Notes: generated from the sequence alone by a model not told the origin. A stretch of 64,000 nt of DNA from Cycas panzhihuaensis (GCA_023213395.1 CM041465.1:49731741-49795740); one strand, 5' to 3'. Positions 42,501 through 53,059 are shown, counted from the stretch's first letter. Translations and numbers: made by a program.

Positions 42501-43532
42501 GATGAATAAAATGACAGGTGCTGCAGACTTTCCATTGGTCCACCAGCCTTCAAAGCAGATGTCAAAACTGTCTTCCTTTCATCTCTACTACAAACAGAAC
42601 AGAGGACAAAATGTACTGAAACACAGAAGAGAAACACACTAAAATCTTTGCTAACCAGCAGAGAATGTTCACCCATATACACACCTGAGCTGTTTTAAGG
42701 ACAACAACCCAAGCTCCAGGTATTGATTTCTAATGGCCAAACTATATTTCTATCATTCTCCAACAACCTGCTAATTAAGTAAACAAGCTAGACAAAGAAG
42801 GTAGCATCACACTCTTCTAATATCAGGTGCAACTTCTTTGCCTTGTCTTTGGAATCATTGGATCCAAAACAACCAAAGATGAGGAACACGGCACTTTGCC
42901 TCTTTCTTGAGTTGTTAACCGGATATGCACTCTTAGATTTCCATAAGCCTTCTAGAGTTTTGGCCTCGAGTTCGAGAATTGATTTCAAGCTGCTGTTTCT
43001 TCAACCGCTCAAGCCCTTTATCAATGCTCTTTGGTTTGGTGAATTACTTGATGAATCCATGATGAGAGCCACAGTCTGAAATTTTTATATCTCCCTGGAA
43101 AGAGTTTGGCTTGTCCCTAAGAGATACTCCACCCTTATAGAAACCAATGTATGATTCACGCTTTCCTAGCTTGTCAACATCACGAGAAGCACTTATAGAA
43201 CTTGCAAAGGATGCTTTGAGAGCATTACCTGTCGATTCACATTGCAAACCTGTTGCATCCAGCCAAAGACCTGCTTGACATCAAAGGCTTGTTGTTCCCA
43301 ACAATGAAATGTTCACCGTGCTCATCCGCGGACTCAAAGCGCACAGAAAAGAAAAAGCCCAGAGATTGTTAGGTCTAATGTTGCCTAAGGGATATCTGAT
43401 CATGGGAATTTTGATGGTGCTATTTCTTGGCAGTTGGCAATTCTTGCTTGCTTGCAGTCTCTGAATATTCCCAGCAGTGAAAATTGAGGAATTCGAGTTT
43501 CACGGTAGACAGCATTAAGAGATCTGGCATTT
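42501..43532 (-). other. Cap1 further segment, possibly from a third captured transcript
   Basis: The minus strand has coding-like fragments in changing frames: FESADEHGEHFIVGNNKPL (about 43285-43340), FASSISASRDVDKLGKRESY with IGFYKGGVSLRDKP (43044-43220), and GLERLKKQQLEINSRTRGQN (about 42960-43020). I do not recognise the protein. Composition resembles a host gene more than a retroelement, and the orientation agrees with Cap1. Parts near 42520-42700 may be untranslated sequence. Confidence 0.4.
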
Positions 43533-43625
43533 TGTTAGCATGGCAGTTAATTATTAAGCCACTTAATTAATGTTAATGTGGTTTAATTATGTGAAAAGGT
43601 GTGAGCGAAAAGGTGTGATTTATGG
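43533..43625 (+). repeat. Cop4 5' LTR remnant (first 93 bp)
   Basis: TGTTAGCATGGCAG... through AAAAGGTGTGATTTA matches the start of the 3' LTR at 48578-48670 with about six differences. Similarity then stops abruptly. Confidence 0.85.
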
Positions 43626-44638
43626 GTTGAAGTTTACAGCAGTAAAAGGCTGTTTTCATTATTTTTTTCTGTATTTATGAGGATTTTGGAGACTCGTGTA
43701 CATATATATAAAGCCTAAAACAGCCATATAGAGGCTGGCCGGGCATTTATTAACATGCCTGGGCATGTTTGAAAGCCGGCTGGGCTGATTTGCTGCTGTT
43801 CTGGGTCCTTTTAGGACTGGCCGGGCGCTCTTTGTGACTGTCTAGGATTGGCTGAGTTGTTTTCTTGGCGTCTGAGCACCTTTAGAAGCTGGCTGGGTCA
43901 TTTTCAAGGGGATTGTTTGCCTATTAAGGTTTGATTTGGCACTGATCCAAGGAGGCTAGGCGCTTTGTGTGCTGGTTTGTGATAACTGTGGCTGTTTAAA
44001 GGCTATCCAAGTACTCAGCAGACATGTCTTGGCTGCGTTGAAGCCTTACCAGCCGTACGGATGAAATAGACCACTTGGTGATAGCACATAAAGCAGCAGG
44101 GTGTGTTGAACAACCACGTTCCTCTCCTCAAGTAGTGTGACTTTTGGAGGATACTTAAGCATGTGACTTAAGTTAAAAAGGCACGAGTTCCTTGAAAAGT
44201 CGTCACTTTTGGAATATGCCTTTTGGCATATTCCAATCTCAATTCAACTTTATAAAAGCCCTTTGAACCATTGATGCACGCCAATAGTGAGAGATACTTG
44301 ATGTGTCCTTGAGCCGTTTTGAGTGCAAATCAAGGAGTTTTTTTGTGATTTTTTGGCTTGGAGACCGTGCATCGTCCTTATGTGGAGCCATCTTTGTATT
44401 GGAGCACTTGTTTTTTAGTCGTTTTGAGTGTCGGGTGTGACATTTAATGACTATTTAAGGTCGTTTGTTGATGGATAAGGGGAGAAAAACAGTCGATGAC
44501 TCACGTAACGTGGGTATAATTCTTGTTGGGACCCTTTGGAAGCGTGCTCATGAAGCAGAGGAGGCCACAAGGGTGCATTTTCGTCCTTAATGCGTTTGTT
44601 TGGTGTTGTGTACTTCATATTGTAGCCAGATATTCGAG
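43626..44638 (+). promoter_or_regulatory. Foreign 1.0-kb leader of Cop4 with promoter-like features
   Basis: It replaces the rest of the LTR and the primer site. It contains a TATA-like ATATATAAAG near 43705, a degenerate 30-45-bp repeat built on GGCTGGCCGGGC at 43731-43905, and a perfect hairpin (arms GGAATATGCC/GGCATATTCC, 44211-44220 and 44225-44234) 16 bp upstream of TATAAAA at 44251. Whether this drives transcription is inference. Confidence 0.5.
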
Positions 44639-45470
44639 ATGGAGAAGCTTATGCCTAAGGTTATCTTTAACGGTAACAATTTCAGCGAATGGAAGACTAA
44701 TATGGAGCTTATTTTGATGGTGAACCAACTCTAGGGAATTACCAAGGCGAAGCTTGATTCAGTCCCACTTGACCATAAGGAGCGTATCAAACTTGAAGAG
44801 AAGCAATATATGGCCGTTGGATTATTGAAACTCTCACTGGCGCCGGACCAAAGGGCTCTAGTTCACAATCTAGATGACCCAGCCGAGATTTGGATGAAGT
44901 TGTGTGATACGTTTGAGAAGAAGAAGATGAATAGACGTCCTGCTCTAATGTTGGAACTACTCAATTCAAAAGTCGAAGATAAGAACAATATCAGCTCCTA
45001 CCTGAATAAAATAGCCGACTTGAAGAACAAGCTAGAAGAGTTAAAGCAGAATTCGATCGATGATGCACTCTTGTTTGCGATAATCATGTCGAAGCTGCCA
45101 GCTGCGTTTGCCACATTCCAGACCATTTACGGTAGAGACGAAGTGATGGAGGCAGAAACTTTTGACGGGTTCAAAAACCTAATTCTAGCGGAGGATGCCA
45201 AGCTCAAACATCATGGTTTGCTTGGAGGTTCTGGTTCAAGTCAGGCCTTAGCCATGAAAACTCAGAGGAGGGAGGCCCCTAAGGAGGAGAAGATCACACA
45301 AAGGTCTGGAGAAAGCTCTCAAGACAAGAAGAAGTTTAATGGAAAGTGCAATTATTGCAAGAAGGATGGTCACCGTGAGAAGAAGCTGTTGGTTCAAGCG
45401 TCGTGACAAGCGCAAAGGTAACTAGGATGATAAAGGAAAGAGTGTTGCTGCTCATTGCGTCCGGCCTTGA
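44639..45470 (+). pseudogene. Cop4 Gag (UBN2 type)
   Basis: The start is MEKLMPKVIFNGNNFSEWKT at 44639. A stop after VNQL (about 44733) interrupts it, then an open 198-codon stretch runs with LLKLSLAPDQRALVHNL, AEIWMKLCDTFEKKK, ISSYLNKIADLKNKLEEL and FAIIMSKLPAAFATFQT. The single zinc knuckle CNYCKKDGHREK is cut by a frameshift before its last Cys (CWFKRRDKRKGN continues in the next frame at about 45388). This Gag is the same subfamily as that of Cop6. Confidence 0.9.
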
Positions 45471-45781
45471 GACCTTGTCGGTGAATCGGATCGGAGAGAC
45501 TATTGGGTCTTGGATTACGGAGGCCGAAGCACATCTCTTACTAGAGGTGAAACTTTGATACGTTGAATGCAAATCAAAGTGGTGCTGAGATCGTTCTTGG
45601 AGATGCTCGCGTGTTGCCGATAAATGGTATCGGTGACGTTTCCATTGCAGGAGGAAAGTTTTCTGGGGTATATTATGTACCCAAGATGCAGTTAAACCTT
45701 TTGTCTGCTCGGGAGATCTGCAAACAAGGTATGAAAGTGGAGCTCTATGATAATAAGTGCCTGATAAAGGACCCAAAATAG
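45471..45781 (+). pseudogene. Cop4 protease
   Basis: YWVLDYGGRSTSLTRGE replaces the usual WVLDSGASxHLTxxxE, so the D-S-G triad is D-Y-G. After a frameshift near 45565 the rest is open: NQSGAEIVLGDARVLPINGI, GKFSGVYYVPKMQLNLLSAR and ICKQGMKVELYDNKC, a full set of retropepsin strands. Confidence 0.88.
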
Positions 45782-45824
45782 AACTTTCTTTGTCGTAGCT
45801 CGGAAAGTCAGGGACAACTTCTGG

Positions 45825-46990
45825 GTGTTTGAAAAGTTTCAATCTCAGAAGAAGTCCTATGCCTTTGTTTCCAATGTGGATGATGAAAGTAAATTGTGGC
45901 ACAATTGCCTTGGGCACCTTAATTACAGGAGTATTGCACTACTGAAGAGGTTGAAGATGGTGGAAGGACTGCCGATTACCTTTCGGATGGTGTATGCGAA
46001 GGATGCATGTATCGCAAGCATTATCGCTATCCTTTTGCTCGGGATAACGCCTGGAGAGCCAAGGAGAAGCTGGAGCTTGTACACTCAGACATTATGGGAC
46101 CACTCCCAAATCCTTCGATATCAGGAGCCTGATATATGCTTGTGTTTGTGGATGATTATACCAGGAAAGCCTGGGTTTATTTTCTCAAGAACAAGTCAGA
46201 CATATTTGATCGCTTCCGTGAGTGGAAAGCGATGGTTGAAAATGAAAGTGATAAGAAAATAAAAACCTTACGAAGTGATAATGGTAAGGAATATGACAAT
46301 AATGCGTTCAATCAGTTCTGTCGCAACCATGGTATAAAGCGGGAGTTTACAGTCCCGTATACCCCACAACAGAATGAAGTTGCTGAAAGAAAGAACCGTA
46401 CCATGACGGAGATGGCGAGGTGTATGGTGCATGCTAAAAACCTACCACCAAAATTTTAGGCGTGTATGGCATCGTTGTTTATATTTTAAATTGGGTACCC
46501 ACTCAAGCAGTTCGCAGCATGACCCCCGAAGAGAAATGGACCGGTCGGAAGCCTACCATTAGCCATTTGAGAACATTTGGGTGTATAGCGTACGCCCACA
46601 TCCCTGATGATACCCGCAAGAAGCTGGATCGAAAGAGTCTGAAGTGCATATTCATGGGGTATTGCACGGAGAACAAAGCCTACAGACTATGGAATCCACA
46701 GGGGGAGAAGATTGTGGTTAGTCGGGATGTTAAATTTGACGAGTCATCGACGTATCATGCTGAAAGTGCATCAGGGGAACCTTTTTACCCTCCCGTTCTC
46801 CCATTCCCAGATTCTTCAAGCGAAGTGGACGATGAGCCAGTCGCTGTAGCACTTGAGGAAGCAAGACCATGTGGGACGCGTAATAGTGAGGAACCACCAC
46901 AAGTAGAAGTACCTCCAGCAACGGGTCCTTCTATACCTTTATGGGCAAGGAAAACTCTTGAAGATTCCGGTGTGGTGATGCAAACCCTTA
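45825..46990 (+). pseudogene. Cop4 integrase
   Basis: The zinc-binding region is LWHNCLGHLNYRSIALLKRL (45890-45955), with a frameshift before its CxxC part. The core LVFVDDYTRKAWVYFLKNKS (46136-46200) has the first Asp, TLRSDNGKEYDNNAF the second, and TPQQNEVAERKNRT the Glu. A stop at 46457 is followed by WTGRKPTISHLRTFGCIAYA, FMGYCTENKAYRLWNPQGEK and VVSRDVKFDE (46462-46750). All three acidic residues are visible, but the frame is broken. Confidence 0.9.
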
Positions 46991-46993
46991 CTG

Positions 46994-47640
46994 ATGATAG
47001 ACGAACCTGAAGTCAGCATGCCAGTCGAACTCTGCTGGTCAACACCAATGACTCCAGTGATCCTGAATCGTTTCTTTGAGCGAAAAGGAGATCCAAGATG
47101 GAGAGCTACAATGGAGGAAGAATATGGTTCTCTGATGAAGAACGATACGTGGGATTTGGTTCCACTACCTCCGTCGAAGAATCTTGTTGGATGCAAGTGG
47201 GTCTATAAGACAAAGTTCCGCTCAGATGGAGAGGTGGACAAGTACAAGGCCAGACTTGTTGCACAGGGATTCAAGCAGAAAGAAGGAATTGACTATGAGG
47301 AGACGTTTGCACCAGTTTCCAGAATGACAACAGTCCACTTACTCATTTCCTTAGCAGCTACATTAGATTGGGAGTTACACCAGACAGACGTTAAGTCCGC
47401 AATTCCTTAATGGGGAACTAAAGGAGGAGATATACATGTCGCAGCCTCTGGGATTCATTAAGGATGGCCAGGAGCATCTTGTTTGCCGTTTGAAGAAATC
47501 AATTTATGGCCTGAAACAAGCACCCCGTGCTTGGTATAAGAAGATGGATGCCAAGTTGAAAGCAAGGACATGACGGGTCAAATCCAATTTGGGAGCTTCA
47601 TTTGGCATGACAGATCTTGGGAAACTTCACTATTTCTTGG
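46994..47640 (+). pseudogene. Cop4 reverse transcriptase, catalytic core deleted
   Basis: The N-terminal half is clear: WRATMEEEYGSLMKNDTWDL, KWVYKTKFRSDGEVDKYKAR and IDYEETFAPVSRMTTVHLLI (46994-47390), and, after a frameshift at about 47402, EEIYMSQPLGFI, GQEHLVCRLKKSIYGLKQAP and RAWYKKMDAKLK (to 47560). It then jumps to MTDLGKLHYFLG (about 47608). The roughly 80 residues between, including the YVDD active site, are missing. Confidence 0.9.
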
Positions 47641-47657
47641 GCATTTAGATCAGGCAG

Positions 47658-48511
47658 ATGGAAGATAGGATCGTGTTGTTGCAGTCGCAGTATGTGAAGA
47701 ACTTACTGGAGAGATTTGGGATGCAGCACTGCAAACTTGTTGCAACACCATGTGTCAAAGGCGCAAGATTGCAGAAGGATATGGCCCAACCTTCTGTAGA
47801 TGGCACAAAGTATTGTCAGTTGGTAGGGAGTCTCATTTATTTGACTCATACAGGCCAGATATTGCATATGCTGTTGGATTGGTTTCCCGCTACATGCAGA
47901 ATCCACAGGAGCCTCATTTGGTGGCAGCAAAGCAAATTTTGAAATATCTAAAGGGGACAATCAATTTTGGTCTTGAATACCTCAGAGGTGAGAAGATCAG
48001 GTTGCATGGCTATACGGATGTTGATTGGGGAGGAGATTCTGACGATCGGAAGTCCACTGTAGGATACCTGTTTAGTATTGGCAATGGATTTGTTTCGTGG
48101 CAGTCGAAGAAGCAGCAGACAATGGCGCTATCTTCTACAGAAGTAGAATATCAAGGACTCAGTGCTGGTGCGAAAGAAGCAGTATGGTTGCAAGGTCTCT
48201 TGGAATTTCTTGGCGTTTCCAATGGACACCTGATTCTCTTTGTTGATAATCAGTGTACCATTCATCTGTCGAAGAATCCAGAGTTTCATGCGCGTACAAA
48301 GCATATCGAGATTCAGCACCATTACATTCGTGAGCTGATCAAGTCAAGGAAACTGCAGGTCGACTATTGTCCGAGTGAATTACAACTTGCGGACGTGTTT
48401 ACCAAGCCACTCACTGAAGGCCAATTCATGAAGATGCGTTCCAGATTAGGACTCACCGATGTTATCCTTGAGGGGGGATGTATCAACAAGGATAAAGAAG
48501 TTGCAGGATAG
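47658..48511 (+). pseudogene. Cop4 RT end and RNase H
   Basis: It opens with RIVLLQSQYVKNLLERFGMQ (47663 on), changes frame near 47830, and is then open to 48511: RPDIAYAVGLVSRYMQNP, YLKGTINFGLEYLRG, HGYTDVDWGGDSDDRKSTVG, VSWQSKKQQTMALSSTEVEY, FVDNQCTIHLSKNPEFHART and KHIEIQHHYIRELI, ending DVFTKPLTEGQFMKMRSRLG. The RNase H catalytic Asp (TDVDW), Glu (STEVEY) and Asp (FVDNQ) are retained. Confidence 0.9.
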
Positions 48512-48568
48512 TCCCAGCCTTCGTGATAGCTCAACTGCTGCATGTTGCAGATTCCCCACAGTCACATT

Positions 48569-48577
48569 AAGGGGGGA
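48569..48577 (+). other. Polypurine tract of Cop4
   Basis: AAGGGGGGA lies directly before the 3' LTR start TGTTAGAG. Confidence 0.85.
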
Positions 48578-48934
48578 TGTTAGAGTGGCTGTTAATTGTT
48601 AAGCCACTTAATTAATGTTAATGTGGTTTAATTATGTGAAAAGGTGTGAGCGAAAAGGTGCGATTTATTCGGAGGGTCACAACCCTAAACGGGTGACACC
48701 TCTTGGAGAGTATATATGCCATGAGGCCTTGTGTATTCCATCATCCAAGTTCATTGTGTAATAATCTACGATCCCTTGAGGATCCTTTTGTGGTGGGTTT
48801 TTTCCCGAAAGGGTTTCCCACGTATATCCTGTGTTCTGTGCATCCATTTTCAGATTTTCAATTTGTTGCTTGCTGTGTATGGTTAAAGATCCTGTGGTTG
48901 AGAACATCTGTGTATGATTTCATGCTCTCGAACA
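48578..48934 (+). repeat. 3' LTR of Cop4
   Basis: This LTR is 357 bp, starting TGTTAGAGTGGCTG and ending CTCTCGAACA. It has a TATA-like GTATATATGCC near 48702 and the U5 hairpin GTGGG / CCC GAAA GGG / CCCAC at 48793-48821. Confidence 0.9.
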
Positions 48935-48939
48935 CATTT

Positions 48940-49505
48940 TGCAGACATGGTCAATGAAAATAGAGAGAATTCCAGTCTGATCTCCACAACCTCCAACACA
49001 ATTCTCATCGGTCTCCGTAAGCTCACCTCCTTCTCATTTCCCGGCTTTGTCAAAATTTATTATGGCTGGGACCACAAAATTGGCAGGGGCATGCAAGAAA
49101 AACAGAGGGCTAAATTATTTTGGATAGATAAGATCTTCTTTCATCCATAACCTTTATCCCCATACACAGATTTTATAAATACTTAGGAATTGATTTTACT
49201 CAGTATTTCAGCACAAGTCTAGCTGGTACAACCCCTTTATTTTCAGATGGAATTTAAGGGTTATCCATATGTCATAAAAAATTCACATCAACACAAGTCT
49301 CTTTCTTCAAAATAATCAAAGGAACAAGATACCTGTAGAGATTTTATCCTCTATCAACCTTGGCATGACTGGTGTCTTCAAAAAACAAATCCTCAACCCA
49401 GAAGAAACGAATCTGTAGAGCCACCTCCTTGGTTGAATGCTCTACCCTTTACTGGAATTCTCTTCTCTCAGTCTTCTCACTCTTCTTCTTACAGCAGAAT
49501 GGCCT
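48940..49505 (-). other. Cap1 5' leader
   Basis: This is the 0.57 kb between the Cap1 primer site and the Cop4 insertion. No Gag start or known domain is found. AT-rich short frames carry no motif. Confidence 0.4.
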
Positions 49506-49517
49506 GCTTTGATACCA
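49506..49517 (-). other. Primer-binding site of Cap1
   Basis: The minus strand reads TGGTATCAAAGC, immediately after the LTR end ATTTAACA. It is one base off the Met-type plant consensus. Confidence 0.88.
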
Positions 49518-49817
49518 TGTTAAATAACATGGAAACCATTCATCAACTGACACCAAACAATCTCAATGGACAAGAATCACAACTTAACATCAACAGATTA
49601 TATCAAAACATCAATCGTACCATGGACTCTATGTGAGTCTCCATGATCACTTGTTTTTTATATTACCTTCAGCCACCTTTATATATGTAATAGGTGAGAG
49701 GGTATACATCAAAAGTAACGCATGTGGGACTATTAATTTTATCCAAACTAACTTAACTAATGACAGATCACTTTAATACTATTGACCCTAAGACTCATTA
49801 AACATTATATTCTAACA
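49518..49817 (-). repeat. 5' LTR of Cap1
   Basis: This is the 300-bp partner of 39093-39392, starting TGTTAAATAACATGG and ending ATTATATTCTAACA on the plus strand, then the TGATC duplication. Confidence 0.93.
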
Positions 49818-49822
49818 TGATC

Positions 49823-50390
49823 AATACAACTTGCAGCTCAATTTGAATGCAAAATAGAGTAGGATGTTGTTTTTTGTACACATGCATAGGACAAGGTTAT
49901 TAGAGACTACAGACACCACTTGGAGCCATTTTCACCCCAAATAGTAAGGCCATTTCTATCTTATGGACGAATTTACATCCCAATTCCCAGGTTTCCCATT
50001 TTGTTTCGCTCCATTTGATTTACGATTTCTTCCTTCATTTTGATGTTTTATTTTTATGACTAAGATTTGCATAATTAAAATTTCATTCTAAAATGAACTA
50101 CTTAAACTACATGTAGCTACAAAACCTTGAGAGTTGATTGCAAGAAGAAAAACCCACTTTCACTGTCAATTAATCAAATAAATTTAATTTACACATCACC
50201 TTCATCATAACGCCACATCTCTTGTTGGACACATCAAAAACTAAAATGACATTTCACACATTAAACATTGGGAACCAGAATTCTTATTTTATACCAAAAA
50301 CACTAGAAGCAAAACCCTAAAGTACATTGGAAACATACCTAAAAAAAGTACATTAGAAACATACCTCAAAAACTTCTACTTGACCATGCA
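49823..50390 (+). repeat. Repeat R, copy B, right part
   Basis: This continues the repeat after Cap1. ATAGGACAAGGTTATTAGAG and CACTTGGAGCCA match R-A at 4086-4130, and the end GACCATGCA matches GACCTTGCA at 4563. Confidence 0.65.
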
Positions 50391-50392
50391 AA

Positions 50393-50653
50393 TATTGACT
50401 TCCCTCTGCTCCTTAGAGGGATCACTTGTCAAAACACACTTTCAGTAGTCTAGGTTTGGGGCTTCTTGTCAACATACAAGTTGATCGTATACCATTATGC
50501 CACATTAGTCTATAATAACATAGTAATCATAATATTATCGACCATTACGTCATCATAAATCAATCATGTATAACACATGAGACACATTCTCTATGTAACT
50601 CAGTTATTTTATTAAGCAATATCATAGTTTACATCAATTCCATGTCATCATAT
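50393..50653 (-). repeat. Gyp3 3' LTR, left piece
   Basis: The terminus is TATTGAC (TG changed to TA). It is preceded by GCAAA (50388-50392), the presumed target duplication whose partner is outside the window. It is cut at CATAT (50649-50653) by Cop5. Confidence 0.75.
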
Positions 50654-51222
50654 TGTTAAACCTTTATGTTTAAATTTTAAGAGATGTACTTTATATTGTA
50701 ACATTATGTGCTTTACGTAAAGGTGTCTTCTCACCAAATGTGATAAAGTACACACCCACATTCTTTCTAGTAGCACAATGTTATGACTTAAGGGTCAATG
50801 TACCCCTCATGTACTTTTGCTCACAGGAGAGCCCAAGGGACACTTGTCCCACATGCAAATGGCATAGCTTGTATGTTTGACACTTGTCAAACATCAATCC
50901 CCTCAAGGTCTCTCCTCCAACTCTATATATTGAGACCAATTTTCATGTATCACATAAGAGAGTGAGTATTGTATTGTTATACATCTATTTTTCAATCCAA
51001 GTCAATCTTATTTATTTGGAGTGAGAAACAATTCCTACTCCTCCATATTTTGTGTCCTTATGCTTGAGATCATTGTGCTTCATACCTGCTTATTTGCTTA
51101 TATTCTAGGCTACTTAGTGTAGGTGCTAATCATCTCCTTGTGCTAGCTAATTTCTTCTTCATAAGATCCTAAGGGTTGTATTTATCAATTATTGGTGTGA
51201 AGGTTGAATGCCATCTTCAACA
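50654..51222 (+). repeat. 5' LTR of Cop5
   Basis: It starts TGTTAAACCTTTATG and ends CCATCTTCAACA. It matches 61829-62399 over its full length with scattered differences. The primer site at 51225-51236 reads TGATATTAGAGC (one change from TGGTATTAGAGC). Confidence 0.92.
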
Positions 51223-51236
51223 TTTGATATTAGAGC

Positions 51237-53059
51237 TTATTGGAGAACGATTTTTTTTTTACTGATCTCCGATTTGAAAGAGGGTTCCCAAACCCTTGGT
51301 GATGACCTTTACTCTCTAAAGGCAATCCAAGGCTAGTTTTGGTCCATCTTTCTACAGTTTTTTTATTATCTTCAGATAGTTGCAGGCTTAAAATCAATAG
51401 TCTTATTTTTTTGAATCTTTTTCTAAGCTTAACATGGTACTTGTAGCAAAGAAATACAAAGAAAACATTGTTTGTCTTTAGTTTTTCCATACAAAAAAAT
51501 TATTTTGTGGGATTCTTCAACAACTTTGTAGATTCCTCTCTATTGTTGTCCTCAAACACGTCAAAAACTGCTCATTACAGTCGTTGTCTACAGTTGGACA
51601 GTCCTCTTAGAGTAATGGGCGGATCCCACAATGGTTGGAAATTTTTCTCAACACAAAAAAATATATTTTTCTTCGTAGCTACTTCCAAAGTGGGTGTTGT
51701 CCTACTCAAAGTCTTTTTACACCTGTGTCTACCTTGGTCGACCCTTTTTAGTGAGTAAATCTCACTCCAAAACTTGTTTGAAGCCCTACAGATGTTCATT
51801 AGTTGTGCGCCACTTTTTTGCCCTTCACAAACTCATTCTCTTCATTCGATGCATTTCAGCTTGTGAAGTTCGACAAACATCATCGTAGCCATCATACGAG
51901 TCTACTCCTAAAATCTCATGACAATCTGAGCAATCTATACGGAGAAAAATCAACTTGCATAATCCCAAAGTTGCTCGGCTGCCACAATTTCAAAGAAGTC
52001 GAAACATTTTATTTTTCATACATTATAAAATGGACTGGACCTTATACATTCTAACATATTCATGAAATATTCCCTTTTTAATAAAGGGCCTTTTCTATAG
52101 TTTATGTTCTTTTAAGTGATTTTCATGATATTTAATCACTTTTTAAACCAAATTTAGCCATTCTTTAATTTTTTTGAAGTTACTTTTACACATGCAATTT
52201 TTTTTGCAAGTGTAAAAATTAAGTTAAATCAAGTGATTTTTAGTCAATTATGTACTTTTTGTGATCAATTCACATTGTACTTGATTTTATAAGGCTCCTT
52301 GCGAGGTGACCTTTATGCTCTAAGTCTTAAAAAATGGCTCAAAATCACTTTTCTCAATAAAAAATCTCTTTATTTGGGGGTGTTTAGGACTATTAAGTCC
52401 TAACATTGTTGTGGTGGCTTGATCTCTCAGCACACTTCATTAAAATTAGTATTTTTTGGATGTTTCTTTGAATTAAAATGAAACCACTTAAGGCACAAAA
52501 AACAAGCAAGCATATCTTCATTAGGCACTTAGCACCTTTTTGCTTTTTTAAGTGCCTTTTGAAACACTTTAAGTGTTATTTTATGTACTGAATTTGCTTC
52601 ATTTGAAGCACTTTTATATTAAGTTTTCTCAAGCATTGTAAAGCACCATCATCACTCACTTAAGCAATTTACTCTAAGTCCAATTCAACTATTAAAAATT
52701 GCTTAAAAATTTTGTTGGAGAGACCTGAAAAAGGTTCAAACTTTGCCTCTAAAAATCTTAAGTTTGGTGCATTCCCTAGGGAACCGACCGACCATATGGT
52801 CAGTGCATGACAATTAAGATTCATCTTGGAGAAAAGGAGGTTTGAAAAGGATGTTATTAAGATTATAAATTCCAAGGAAAGTACAGTACAACAATGCAAA
52901 TCAATCCTACCTAGTTTTATCCTAGATTTGATTTGACCAACTGTTGGATCTATCTAAAAAGATTAGGGTTAGACCAACTCTTTGCCTAGCTCTCCACCCC
53001 TCATCACTCTCTTCAATTGTTGGATCTTCTGGGTAAGACTAGGCTTGTTGGTGTGTTAA
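51237..53059 (+). other. Cop5 leader, 1.8 kb without recognisable features
   Basis: This AT-rich sequence lies between the primer site and the first Gag similarity. Short frames occur on both strands (for example 51468-51758 plus) without a motif. As in Cop3, the length is unusual and may hide a decayed insertion. Confidence 0.4.

Larger units (their letters stand above)
43533..48934 (+). mobile_element. Cop4: Copia element with a replaced 5' LTR, nested in Cap1
   Basis: The plus-strand order is gag, protease, integrase, RT, RNase H, polypurine tract and 3' LTR. The 5-bp target duplication CATTT is at 43528-43532 and 48935-48939. The 3' LTR (48578-48934) is 357 bp, but the 5' copy matches only over 43533-43625, and no Met-type primer site is seen before gag. 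Every gene carries at least one stop or frameshift, and RT lacks its catalytic core. Confidence 0.88.
39093..49817 (-). mobile_element. Cap1: LTR retrotransposon carrying host-gene fragments
   Basis: Two 300-bp LTRs (39093-39392 and 49518-49817) differ at only about nine positions by eye. They are flanked by the exact 5-bp duplication TGATC (39088-39092 and 49818-49822). A Met-type primer site touches the 5' LTR and a polypurine tract touches the 3' LTR, so the element is complete and lies on the minus strand. The interior (after removing Cop4) is about 4.7 kb. It contains intronless host-like coding pieces instead of a recognisable protease, integrase or RT. Its LTR shares its first 18 bases with Cop2. 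It is best read as a non-autonomous element with transduced host transcripts. Confidence 0.88.
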
